Shown: piece after piece, positions 1-8,984 of the stretch
Layout of the letters: each line of letters starts with the position of its first letter
Position numbering within the stretch: the first letter of the stretch is position 1
NCBI GenBank assembly: GCA_028291305.1
Contig: JAQGII010000022.1
Span: forward strand, 1 to 9,880
Length of the DNA: 9,880 nucleotides
Source: Caulobacteraceae bacterium
Lineage (GTDB): Bacteria > Pseudomonadota > Alphaproteobacteria > Caulobacterales > Caulobacteraceae
Direction: 5' to 3'
The notes under the pieces: generated by a model
The model's input: only the letters and a program-made list of their open reading frames with translations
Database searches by the model: none
What the model was told of the DNA's origin: nothing
Translations under genes and position numbers: made by a program

Positions 1-278
1 GGCGCGCCGGGGGCGTCGACGCTGTAGCGGGCGGCCCATTCGATGAAGGCCAGGGCGCCCGGCGGCAGGGGGGCCTCGTCCAGCCGGCCGATCACCGCCT
101 TGAGCGCCCGGTTGTGTCCCGCGCCGTCGCGCACGCCCACCACCACCCCGCCCATCCGGCGCGGCCCGAGCGGCACGGCCACCAGGTCGCCGGGGACCAG
201 GGCCATGCCCTCCGGCTCGGCGTAGTCGAACGCCTCCGGCAGGGGCAGGGGCAGCAGGACCTGGGCGATGCGGCTCAT
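1..278 (-). CDS. priA: Primosomal protein N' (PriA), N-terminal part, cut by window edge
   Basis: PriA is the DEAH-type 3'-5' helicase that recognises stalled or repaired forks and starts reassembly of the replisome. Only the first 92 codons lie in the window, read leftward from the ATG at 278; the frame is open to base 1. The protein begins [19 protein letters not shown] and continues with [21 protein letters not shown] (residues about 29-49), the usual start of the PriA 3'-DNA-end-binding domain (paired hydrophobic strands, 'PGxxVxVPFGxR', then 'GVV'). The helicase core and zinc-binding region, normally making a protein of about 700 residues, would lie beyond the left edge. A GGGA element lies 7 bases before the ATG. 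The gene is divergent from the transaldolase and shares a 111-bp intergenic region with it. Identification rests on the N-terminal domain only, which is fairly diagnostic. Confidence 0.88.
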   Translation of the reverse strand, partial: MSRIAQVLLPLPLPEAFDYAEPEGMALVPGDLVAVPLGPRRMGGVVVGVRDGAGHNRALKAVIGRLDEAPLPPGALAFIEWAARYSVDAPGA

Positions 279-339
279 GGGCGGGTCCCGGCCCCGCTCC
301 GGGCCCGGCCGGCGGCTGAAACGGACCCGTGGCTATCGC

Positions 340-347
340 GTTGTAGC
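340..347 (-). promoter_or_regulatory. Candidate -10 box for priA
   Basis: Read on the minus strand the bases are GCTACAAC, a full match to the GCTANAWC -10 consensus described for Caulobacter housekeeping promoters. It lies 61 bases upstream of the priA ATG. No good TTGAC-like -35 element sits at the right distance, so this is a candidate only. It lies 3 bases from the opposed -10 box at 351-358. Confidence 0.38.
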
Positions 348-350
348 CCA

Positions 351-358
351 GCTAGAAC
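351..358 (+). promoter_or_regulatory. Candidate -10 box for the transaldolase cluster
   Basis: The bases GCTAGAAC fully match the Caulobacter-type -10 consensus GCTANAWC and lie 31 bases before the transaldolase ATG. A transcript starting about 7 bases downstream (near 365) would have a 5' leader of about 25 bases. The -35 region is poor: nothing close to TTGAC lies 12-16 bases upstream. It probably drives transaldolase, DUF484 and xerC together, because no other promoter is apparent between those genes. Confidence 0.45.
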
Positions 359-371
359 GCTCGCCGCCCCC

Positions 372-385
372 AAGGTCCGGACCTT
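372..385. repeat. Perfect 14-bp palindrome before the transaldolase
   Basis: AAGGTCCGGACCTT reads identically on both strands. It ends 4 bases before the transaldolase ATG and would be centred about 14 bases after the predicted transcription start. This is a plausible position for a repressor operator. As RNA it could fold only as a 5-bp stem with a CCGG loop, which would cover the AAGG that is the only Shine-Dalgarno-like string here. No regulator can be named from the sequence. Confidence 0.5.
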
Positions 386-389
386 TCCC

Positions 390-1043
390 ATGCAGCTTTT
401 CCTCGATACCACCGACACCGCGGTCCTCAGGACCCTGGCGGCCACCGGCCTCGTCGACGGCGTCACCACCAATCCCACGCTGATCGCCAAGTCGGGCCGG
501 CCCATGGTGGAGGTCATCGCTGAGATTTGCGGCCTCGTCGAGGGGGCCGTCAGCGCCGAGGTGGCGGCGACGGACGTGCAGGGCATGCTGGCGGAGGGGC
601 GCAGGCTGGCCGCCGTCGCCGCCAATGTGGTGGTCAAGCTGCCCCTGACCCCGGAGGGATTGGTCGCCACCCGGCAATTCGCCCTCGAAGGCATCCAGAC
701 CAACGTCACCCTGTGCTTCTCGGCGCCCCAGGCGATGCTGGCCGCCAAGGCCGGCGCCACCTATGTCTCGCCCTTCGTCGGCCGGCTCGACGACATCGGC
801 GAGGACGGCATCCAGCTGGTCCACGACATCCGCGCGATCTACGACAACTATGCCTTCGACACCCAGATCCTCGCCGCGTCGATCCGCTCCGCCGACCATG
901 TGCAGGCCGCCGCCATCGCCGGCGCCGACTGCTGCACCCTGCCGCCCGCGGTTTTCGAGGCCCTCTTCAAGCACCCGTTAACCGAAAAGGGGCTTGAACA
1001 GTTCTTGAGCGATTGGGCCAAGACGGGACAGTCGATCCTCTAG
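390..1043 (+). CDS. tal: Small transaldolase, FSA/TalC family
   Basis: The predicted enzyme is a cytosolic class I (Schiff-base) aldolase-fold protein that moves a dihydroxyacetone unit between sugar phosphates in the non-oxidative pentose phosphate pathway. It has 217 residues, the usual length for the short FSA/TalC branch. The start at 390 gives [10 protein letters not shown], with the family's first-strand Asp at residue 6; the frame is open upstream but that extension has no family character. Other landmarks are [12 protein letters not shown] (25-36), the Schiff-base lysine K83 in [17 protein letters not shown] (104-111), SPFVGRLDD (127-135) and ILAASIR (160-166). Residue 129 in SPFVGR is Phe, whereas E. 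coli fructose-6-phosphate aldolase has Tyr at this point. From published family work that favours transaldolase over F6P aldolase activity, although automated annotation often calls such genes fsa. It is first in a cluster with the DUF484 gene (40-base gap) and xerC. Confidence 0.93.
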   Translation: MQLFLDTTDTAVLRTLAATGLVDGVTTNPTLIAKSGRPMVEVIAEICGLVEGAVSAEVAATDVQGMLAEGRRLAAVAANVVVKLPLTPEGLVATRQFALEGIQTNVTLCFSAPQAMLAAKAGATYVSPFVGRLDDIGEDGIQLVHDIRAIYDNYAFDTQILAASIRSADHVQAAAIAGADCCTLPPAVFEALFKHPLTEKGLEQFLSDWAKTGQSIL

Positions 1044-1059
1044 GGCAGGGGATCGCGCT

Positions 1060-1080
1060 GTCCCGCGGTTTTGCGGGGAC
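1060..1080 (+). promoter_or_regulatory. Hairpin covering the DUF484 Shine-Dalgarno
   Basis: Between the transaldolase stop and the DUF484 ATG, GTCCCGC (1060-1066) pairs with GCGGGGAC (1073-1080) with one bulged G, leaving a GGTTTT loop. The right arm contains GGGGA (1075-1079), the likely Shine-Dalgarno sequence 4 bases before the ATG at 1084. If it forms in the mRNA it should lower ribosome access to the second gene. A competing pairing, GGGA (1049-1052) with TCCC (1061-1064), would free the site. This is inferred from base pairing only, with no folding energy computed. There is no U-tract, so a terminator is unlikely. Confidence 0.4.
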
Positions 1081-1083
1081 GGC

Positions 1084-1788
1084 ATGAGCGACCAGGGCGT
1101 GAAGGCGGCCAAGACGCCGAAGGCCATCACCAAGGCGGCCGAAGCGGCGGCCGGCTGGCCGTCGGTGCGCGCCTTCCTGCAGAGCCACCCCAACCTGGTG
1201 CGCGACGACGCCGAACTGCTCAGCGACCTCGGCCTGCGCTTCAACGCCGACAATGTGGTGGAGTTCGGCCCCGCCGCCCTGGCCCGCCAGATCGACGCCC
1301 ACCGCCGCGAAAGCTCCGCCCGCCTGGAGCTGGAGGCCACCGCCCGCGCCAACTTCGCCGCTCAGGCCCAATGCCACGCCGGCGTGGTCGACCTGCTGGA
1401 GTCGCGCAACAACACCGACCTCGTCCGGCGGCTGGACGAAACCGCCCAGCTGCGCTTCGGCCTGGTGGCCGGGGCCCTGGCCGTCGAAGGCCGCGCCCCC
1501 GCCGGCTGGCGGCGGTTGGAGGAAGGCATGGTCGACACGATCCTCGGCGAGCAAGGCGTGGTGCGCCTGGGCGAGACCGGGTTCGCCAGCCTGCTTTTCC
1601 CCGACGCCATGCTGCCTGTCGAAAGCTGCGCCCTGGTGCGTCTGGCCCTGTGGCGGCCCGCCTGTCCGGGCATCCTCTGCTTCGGGGCCGCCGATGTGCA
1701 GGCCTTCTCCCCCGACATGGGCGTGGAGCTGATCGCCTTCATCGCCCGGGTGGTCGAACGCACCGCCGAACGCTGGCCGGTCCTGTGA
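1084..1788 (+). CDS. DUF484 family protein (GAF-like domain)
   Basis: This 234-residue protein belongs to the DUF484 family, whose molecular role is not established; the family is often found next to xerC in proteobacteria. Residues 1-24 are Lys/Ala-rich and probably disordered. The family signature WPSVRAFLQSHPNLVRDD follows at 25-42. Residues about 63-105 form an Ala/Arg/Glu-rich helical, probably coiled-coil stretch. The remainder (about 110-234) looks like a small GAF-type alpha/beta domain ending with FSPDMGVELIAFIARVVER (208-226), another typical DUF484 motif. There is no signal peptide or membrane segment, so it is probably cytosolic. The start at 1084 follows GGGGA by 4 bases. Its stop is 4 bases before the xerC ATG, indicating translational coupling. 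A role in chromosome resolution alongside XerC is suggested only by this neighbourhood. Confidence 0.88.
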   Translation: MSDQGVKAAKTPKAITKAAEAAAGWPSVRAFLQSHPNLVRDDAELLSDLGLRFNADNVVEFGPAALARQIDAHRRESSARLELEATARANFAAQAQCHAGVVDLLESRNNTDLVRRLDETAQLRFGLVAGALAVEGRAPAGWRRLEEGMVDTILGEQGVVRLGETGFASLLFPDAMLPVESCALVRLALWRPACPGILCFGAADVQAFSPDMGVELIAFIARVVERTAERWPVL

Positions 1789-1792
1789 CGCC

Positions 1793-2707
1793 ATGATGGC
1801 CGCCCAGGCCCTGGCGGACTGGCTGGCCTATCTGGCGCAGGAGCGGCGGGCCTCGCCGCGCACGGTGCAGGCCTATGCCGAGTGCGTCGGCCGCTACCTG
1901 GCCTTCCTGCAGCAGCACCGGGGCGGGCCCCTCACCCTGGCGGACATGGGCGGCGTCGAGCCCAGCGAGCTGCGCGCCTACCTCGCCTTTCGCCGTTCCG
2001 GCGAACGGCCGCTGTCGCCGCGCTCCCTGTCGCAGGGGTTGTCGGCGATCCGCACCTTCCACAGCTGGCTGGACCGCCGCTGCGGCGTGCCCAACGCCGC
2101 CCTGGCCCTGGTGCGCGGTCCCCGCGTGAAACCCGGCGCCCCGCGCCCGGTGACCGAGGACCAGGCCCGGGGATTGATCCTGGAGGCCGCCGAGGACAGC
2201 GAGCGCGAGGACTGGGAAGCGGCGCGCGACGAGGCCATGCTGACCCTGCTCTACGGCTGCGGCCTGCGGATTTCCGAGGCCCTGTCGCTGAAGCGGTCCG
2301 ACGCGCCGCTGCGCGACTCCATCCGCATCGTCGGCAAGGGCTCCAAGGAGCGGGTCACGCCGGTCCTGCCGGTGGTGCGCGAGGCGATCGACCGCTACGT
2401 CGCGCTTTTGCCGTTCGCTTTGGAGCCCGCAGAGCCGCTGTTCCGCGCCCACCGCGGCGCGCCGCTCGGCCCTCGGCCGGTGCAGGCCCTGATGCAGAAG
2501 CTGCGCGGGCGCCTCGGCCTGCCGCCCAGCGCCACGCCCCACGCCCTGCGCCACTCCTTCGCCACCCACCTGCTGGGGGCGGGGGCGGACCTGCGCATCA
2601 TCCAGGAGCTGCTCGGCCACGCCTCGCTGTCGACCACCCAGCGCTACACGGCGGTCGACGCCGCGGGCCTGCTCAGCATCTACGCCAAGGCCCATCCGCG
2701 GGCTTAG
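1793..2707 (+). CDS. xerC: Tyrosine recombinase XerC
   Basis: XerC acts with XerD at the dif site to resolve chromosome dimers before cell division. The protein is 304 residues, close to the usual 300. Residues about 5-105 are the N-terminal SAM-like core-binding domain (LADWLAYLAQERRASPRTVQAY). The catalytic domain runs from about 118 to the end. All active-site residues are visible: R159 in YGCGLRISEAL, K182 in GKGSKER, H250 and R253 in HALRHSFATHLL, H276 in LLGHASLSTTQRYT, and the nucleophile Y285. Spacing from K182 to Y285 is identical to that recalled for E. coli XerC (K172-H240-R243-H266-Y275). XerC is favoured over XerD because of the adjacent DUF484 gene and the LYGCGLRISEAL wording; an integrase of a mobile element is unlikely as no attachment site or element genes are nearby. 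It starts 4 bases after the DUF484 stop, with ATGATG giving two possible first codons and no clear Shine-Dalgarno sequence, so coupling to DUF484 is likely. Confidence 0.93.
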   Translation: MMAAQALADWLAYLAQERRASPRTVQAYAECVGRYLAFLQQHRGGPLTLADMGGVEPSELRAYLAFRRSGERPLSPRSLSQGLSAIRTFHSWLDRRCGVPNAALALVRGPRVKPGAPRPVTEDQARGLILEAAEDSEREDWEAARDEAMLTLLYGCGLRISEALSLKRSDAPLRDSIRIVGKGSKERVTPVLPVVREAIDRYVALLPFALEPAEPLFRAHRGAPLGPRPVQALMQKLRGRLGLPPSATPHALRHSFATHLLGAGADLRIIQELLGHASLSTTQRYTAVDAAGLLSIYAKAHPRA

Positions 2708-2735
2708 ACGGCGTTGGCTTCGATATCGCTGTGAT

Positions 2736-2770
2736 GCGCCCTCCCCCGCGAGCCGAGCGGGGGAGGGCGC
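2736..2770. terminator. GC-rich hairpin between convergent xerC and lpd
   Basis: Bases 2736-2749 (GCGCCCTCCCCCGC) and 2757-2770 are exact reverse complements: a 14-bp perfect stem with a 7-base loop (GAGCCGA). It sits in the 87-bp gap between the xerC stop (2707) and the lpd stop (2795), where a bidirectional terminator is expected. Neither side has a T-run after the stem, so it is not a classic intrinsic terminator. It may act as a 3'-end stabiliser or with Rho, or be one copy of a dispersed CCCTCCCCC-type palindrome family seen in Caulobacteraceae (recalled, not checked). Confidence 0.55.
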
Positions 2771-2794
2771 GAGAGTCGGGGGATGACGACAGCT

Positions 2795-4192
<1,398 letters not shown>

Positions 4193-4199
4193 GCTGGGA

Positions 4200-4203
4200 C
4201 CTC
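4200..4203 (-). promoter_or_regulatory. Shine-Dalgarno fixing the lpdA start
   Basis: On the minus strand GAGG stands 7 bases before the ATG at 4192. It supports starting at MSQYDV rather than at the in-frame ATG at 4252, which would add 20 residues rich in Pro and Arg. Confidence 0.6.
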
Positions 4204-4250
4204 GATAGGATGCGGATCGGCCCCTGGGAGGGGGCGGCTTTTGCGGCGGC

Positions 4251-4278
4251 ACACTAGTCGGGAAGGCTCGTGGGTCAA
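4251..4278 (-). promoter_or_regulatory. Possible internal promoter for lpdA
   Basis: Reading leftward, TTGACCC (4272-4278) resembles the Caulobacter -35 consensus TTGACGS. After 13 bases comes ACTAGTGT (4251-4258), which keeps only CTA of the GCTANAWC -10 consensus. The spacing fits but the -10 is weak. It lies 59 bases or more before the lpdA ATG, in the largest gap inside the operon. The same gap also holds a small 5-bp hairpin, GCCCC/GGGGC, at 4220-4235. Confidence 0.25.
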
Positions 4279-4293
4279 CCGCGGGAGGGGGAT

Positions 4294-4662
4294 TTAGCCG
4301 TGATGGCCAAGCAGGCCGCCGAGGAACTGAGCGAACAGCAGAAGGGCGGTGACGCCGGCGATCACCAGCGCCATGACCAGCACCAGGCCGAGGCTCCGCT
4401 TGAGCTGCTCGGCGGTGGCGACCGGCGGCTCATACTGGTCCTGCGCCGGGGCGCCGCCCTTGAGCGCCTGCAGCAGCGCCAGGGCGGCCTTGACCTCGTT
4501 TTTCGGCACCAGGACAGGATAGGTGGACGGCGTGTCGGCGATGATGCCGGTCCTGGCGCCCTGGTAGGCGGCCATGGGGTGGAAGCCGGCCGTCCGCAGG
4601 GCGGAGACGCAGGCGTCCATCTCGGCGGCGGAGGCCGGGGCGCAGACGACGACCATGTCCAT
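4294..4662 (-). CDS. Small DUF2007-like protein with C-terminal membrane segment
   Basis: This 122-residue protein has no assigned function. Residues 1-68 have the size and alternating pattern of DUF2007 ('putative prokaryotic signal-transducing') domains: a first strand (MVVVCAP), a helix ([17 protein letters not shown]), a short middle part ([11 protein letters not shown]), a strand (YPVLVPKNE) and a second helix ([12 protein letters not shown]). A Pro/Gln-rich linker (70-84) leads to one hydrophobic segment at about 91-117 ([25 protein letters not shown]), then GGLLGHHG. There is no N-terminal signal, so the domain is probably cytosolic and tethered by its C-terminal helix. The ATG at 4662 has AGGGGG 6 bases upstream. 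The gene starts 21 bases after the sucB stop on the same strand, so co-transcription with sucB is very likely. Assignment to DUF2007 is by pattern, not by search. Any role in sensing or anchoring near the 2-oxoglutarate dehydrogenase complex is speculation. Confidence 0.82.
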   Translation of the reverse strand: MDMVVVCAPASAAEMDACVSALRTAGFHPMAAYQGARTGIIADTPSTYPVLVPKNEVKAALALLQALKGGAPAQDQYEPPVATAEQLKRSLGLVLVMALVIAGVTALLLFAQFLGGLLGHHG

Positions 4663-4683
4663 CGCTGGCCCCCTAGGCCGGAC

Positions 4684-5892
<1,209 letters not shown>

Positions 5893-5899
5893 AGGATAG

Positions 5900-5915
5900 C
5901 TCCGGGTATTTTTAT
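5900..5915 (-). promoter_or_regulatory. A/T-rich leader and Shine-Dalgarno of sucB
   Basis: On the minus strand an A/T run (ATAAAAATA, 5907-5915) is followed by GGAG (5900-5903), 7 bases before the sucB ATG. The A-rich run stands out in a region of very high GC. It could keep the ribosome site unfolded or bind ribosomal protein S1, favouring strong E2 translation; that effect is inferred from general knowledge. Confidence 0.4.
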
Positions 5916-5941
5916 CGAGTGTGTCGGCGGGGTCCGTGCAG

Positions 5942-8896
5942 CTAGCTCGCCGCGAAGGCCTCGCCGAGGAGGGTTTCGAGTTCTTTCAGGTGGCGGGTCA
6001 TCAGGCCGGCGGCGGTGGAGGCCGAGGCCGGGCGTCCGACGTAGCGGGCGCGCTTGGCCTTGACCTTCAGCTTGGCCAGGGACAGCTCCAGCCAGGGATC
6101 GACGAAGGTCCAGCCGCCCATGTTCTTCGGCTCTTCCTGGCACCAGATCAGCTCGGCGTTCTTGAACCGGGCCAGCTCGGTGGAGATCGACTTCATCGGC
6201 CAGGGATAGAACTGTTCCAGGCGCAGGATGTAGACGTCATCGACGCCCTTCTTCTCACGGTCGTCGAGCAGGTCGTAATAGACCTTTCCCGAGCACAGGA
6301 TCACCCGGCGGATCTGGTCGTCGGGCTTCAGCCGGACGGCGGTCATGGCGTTGTTGTGCTCGGCGTCGTCCCACAGCACGCGGTGGAAGGACGAGCCCTC
6401 GGCCAGGTCGGCCAGGCTGGAGACGGCCTTCTTGTGGCGCAGCAGGCTCTTGGGCGTCATCAGCACCAGGGGCTTGCGGAACGGCCGGTGCAGCTGGCGG
6501 CGCAGGATGTGGAAGTAGTTGGCCGGGGTCGAGCAGTTGGCGATCTGCAGATTGTCTTCGGCGCAGGCCTGCAGGTAGCGCTCCAGGTGGGCCGAGGAGT
6601 GCTCGGGGCCCTGGCCCTCGTAGCCGTGGGGCAGAAGCTGCACCAGGCCCGACATGCGCAGCCACTTGCGCTCGCCCGACGAGATGAACTGGTCGAACAC
6701 CACCTGGGCGCCGTTGGCGAAGTCGCCGAACTGGGCTTCCCAGACCACCAGGCTGTTGGGGTCGGCCAGGGAGAAGCCGTATTCGAAGCCCAGCACCGCC
6801 TCTTCCGACAGGGCGGAGTCGATGCCCTCGAAATGGGCCTGGCCCGGCCGGATGTTGTTGAGCGGGGTGTAGCGCTCCTCGGTGGTCTGGTCGACCACGT
6901 CGGCGTGGCGCTGGCTGAAGGTGCCGCGGTTGGAGTCCTGGCCCGACAGGCGGACCGGGAAGCCTTCGTCCAGCAGGGTCCCGAAGGCCAGGCTCTCGGC
7001 GGTGGACCAGTCCAGCCCCTGGCCCGAGATGATCGCCTCGCGGCGGCCTTCCAGCACCCGGTGCAGCGTCTTGTGCACGTTCACATGGTCGGGGATGGTG
7101 GTCAGCTTGAGGCCGATGTCCTTCAGCCGCTGGGCCGGCACGGCGGTGGCGCCGCGCTCCTCCACGTCGGGCAGGCCGATGTGGGACCACTTGCCGTCCA
7201 GCCAGTCGGCCTTGTTGGCCTTGTAGCCCTTGCCGGCGTCGAATTCCTTGTCGAGGAACTGCTCGAACTCGGCCACCTGGGCGTCGGCGACCGAGGCCGT
7301 GATCACGCCCTCGGCCACGAGCCGCCCGGCGTAGATTTCCCGGGTCGACGGCTGCTGGCGCACCTTCTGGTACATCAGCGGCTGGGTGAAGGTCGGGTCG
7401 TCGCCTTCGTTGTGGCCGAAGCGGCGGTAGCAGAACATGTCGATGACCACGTCCTTGGCGAACTGCTGCCGGAACTCGATGGCCACCTTGGCGGCGAAGG
7501 TGACCGCTTCGGGGTCGTCGCCGTTGACGTGGAAGATCGGCGCCTCGACCATCAGGGCGCTGTCGGAGGGGTAGGGCGAGGAGCGCGAGTAGCGCGGGCT
7601 CGTCGTGAAGCCGATCTGGTTGTTGACGATGAAGTGGATGGTGCCGCCGGTGCGGTAGCCCTTCAGCCCCATCAGGGCGAAGCATTCGGCGATCACGCCC
7701 TGGCCGGCGAAGGCGGCGTCGCCGTGCAGCAGCAGCGGCAGCACATGGCCGCGGCCGCTGTCGGGGGCTTCGCGCAACTGGAAGGCCTGTTTGGCGCGGG
7801 CCTTGCCCAGCACCACCGGGTTGACGATCTCCAGGTGAGACGGATTGGCGGTCAGCGAGAGGTGGACGTTGTTGCCGTCGAAGGCGCGGTCGGAGCTGGC
7901 GCCCAGGTGGTATTTGACGTCGCCCGAACCCTCGATGTCGGAGGGCAGGGACGAGCCGCCTTGGAATTCGTGGAAGATCACGTGGTAGGGCTTGCCCATC
8001 ACGGCGGCCAGCACGTTGAGGCGCCCCCGGTGGGGCATGCCCAGGACGATGTCGCGCACGCCCAGCGAGCCGCCGCGCTTGATGATCTGCTCCAGCGCCG
8101 GGACCATGGCCTCGGCCCCGTCCAGGCCGAACCGCTTGGTGCCGGGGAAACGCTTGTGCAGGAAGCGTTCGAAGGTTTCCGCCTCGACCAGCTTCTTGAG
8201 GATGGCGACCTTGCCTTCGTTGGTGAAGGCGATCTCCTTGTCCTTGCCCTCGATCCGTTGTTGCAGCCACGCCTTCTCGTTCGGATCCGAGATGTGCATG
8301 TACTGCACGCCCAGGGTGCCGCAGTAGGTGCGCCGCAGGATCGACAGGATCTCGGCGACGGTGGAGGTCTCCAGACCCAGCACGAAGTCGAGGAAGATCG
8401 GGCGGTCGTAGTCTTCCGGGGCGAAGCCGTAGGCGGCCGGGTCGAGCTCGGAGGTGTCCGGCTTGTCGGCGATGCCCAGGGGGTCGAGGTTGGCGGCCAG
8501 GTGGCCGCGCATCCGGTAGGCGCGGATCATCATGATCGCGCGCAGGGAATCCAGCGTCGCCCTGCGCACCGCGTCGGGGGACGCGTCGGGGGTCTTGGCG
8601 CTGATGGCCTTGCCGAGCTTGGCTTCCACCGCCGGCCACATGCCGTCCAGAGCCGACAGCCATTCGGGGCGGGCCTCGGGAGCCTGCCGCGGGGTCCAGG
8701 CCGGCTCCTGCGCCGCCTTTTGCGCATCGCCGGCGGGATCGCGCAGGCTGGCGAAGAAGGCCTGCCACGACGCTTCGACCGAGGACGGGTCGTTCGCCCA
8801 CTTGGCGTAGAGCTCTTCCACGAAGGCGGCGTTGCCGCCATAGAGGAAGGAGGTTTCGGTCAGTACCTGGTTCAACCTGCCGGAATCGTCCGCCAT
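5942..8896 (-). CDS. sucA: 2-oxoglutarate dehydrogenase E1 component
   Basis: E1 is the thiamine-diphosphate enzyme that decarboxylates 2-oxoglutarate and succinylates the lipoyl group of E2; it commits carbon to the second half of the TCA cycle. The protein has 984 residues, the usual size for alphaproteobacterial SucA. Residues 15-49 ([19 protein letters not shown]...SWQAFF) are the N-terminal segment typical of SucA that binds E2. Residues about 65-110 are a variable Pro/Ala-rich linker. Visible core motifs are YMHISDP (199-205), [12 protein letters not shown] (286-297), the ThDP/Mg site GDAAFAGQG (392-400) to VNNQIGF (424-430), GHNEGDDP (494-501), the transketolase pyrimidine-domain stretch [22 protein letters not shown] (705-726), [14 protein letters not shown] (755-768) and [11 protein letters not shown] at 954-964. 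All expected key residues are present. The ATG at 8896 has AAGGA 9 bases upstream. It sits 88 bases after sucD and 49 bases before sucB on the same strand, suggesting one operon. Confidence 0.97.
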   Translation of the reverse strand: MADDSGRLNQVLTETSFLYGGNAAFVEELYAKWANDPSSVEASWQAFFASLRDPAGDAQKAAQEPAWTPRQAPEARPEWLSALDGMWPAVEAKLGKAISAKTPDASPDAVRRATLDSLRAIMMIRAYRMRGHLAANLDPLGIADKPDTSELDPAAYGFAPEDYDRPIFLDFVLGLETSTVAEILSILRRTYCGTLGVQYMHISDPNEKAWLQQRIEGKDKEIAFTNEGKVAILKKLVEAETFERFLHKRFPGTKRFGLDGAEAMVPALEQIIKRGGSLGVRDIVLGMPHRGRLNVLAAVMGKPYHVIFHEFQGGSSLPSDIEGSGDVKYHLGASSDRAFDGNNVHLSLTANPSHLEIVNPVVLGKARAKQAFQLREAPDSGRGHVLPLLLHGDAAFAGQGVIAECFALMGLKGYRTGGTIHFIVNNQIGFTTSPRYSRSSPYPSDSALMVEAPIFHVNGDDPEAVTFAAKVAIEFRQQFAKDVVIDMFCYRRFGHNEGDDPTFTQPLMYQKVRQQPSTREIYAGRLVAEGVITASVADAQVAEFEQFLDKEFDAGKGYKANKADWLDGKWSHIGLPDVEERGATAVPAQRLKDIGLKLTTIPDHVNVHKTLHRVLEGRREAIISGQGLDWSTAESLAFGTLLDEGFPVRLSGQDSNRGTFSQRHADVVDQTTEERYTPLNNIRPGQAHFEGIDSALSEEAVLGFEYGFSLADPNSLVVWEAQFGDFANGAQVVFDQFISSGERKWLRMSGLVQLLPHGYEGQGPEHSSAHLERYLQACAEDNLQIANCSTPANYFHILRRQLHRPFRKPLVLMTPKSLLRHKKAVSSLADLAEGSSFHRVLWDDAEHNNAMTAVRLKPDDQIRRVILCSGKVYYDLLDDREKKGVDDVYILRLEQFYPWPMKSISTELARFKNAELIWCQEEPKNMGGWTFVDPWLELSLAKLKVKAKRARYVGRPASASTAAGLMTRHLKELETLLGEAFAAS

Positions 8897-8915
8897 GATC
8901 TTCGATCCTTCCGGC

Positions 8916-8937
8916 GGCCCGCCCTCACGCGGCGGCC
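8916..8937 (-). other. Imperfect hairpin in the sucD-sucA gap
   Basis: GGCCCGCC (8916-8923) can pair with GGCGGCC (8931-8937): 7 bp with one bulged C and a 7-base loop. It is followed, in transcription direction, by the sucA Shine-Dalgarno sequence (8906-8910). The 9-mer GGCGGCCCG also occurs twice as a direct repeat (8913-8921 and 8931-8939). There is no T-run. It could pause transcription or set the ratio of sucD to sucA message, but in DNA this GC-rich such pairings arise easily. No clear promoter for sucA was seen in the 88-bp gap. Confidence 0.3.
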
Positions 8938-8984
8938 CGTCGCCCTTGTCTACTATCCGGCGCTGCGAACCGAGGCCCTCTGCC

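Noticed and set aside
114..389. Longer N-terminus for the transaldolase
   Set aside because: The in-frame extension crosses the divergent promoter region and part of priA and has no family resemblance; [10 protein letters not shown] is the normal N-terminus.
978..983. TTAACC, a CtrA-like half site
   Set aside because: It is a single half site within the transaldolase coding region, with no partner at the required spacing.
1793..2794. Possible mobile element or dif site around xerC
   Set aside because: The recombinase is chromosomal XerC by context and motifs; I saw no attachment repeats, dif-like sequence or element genes nearby.
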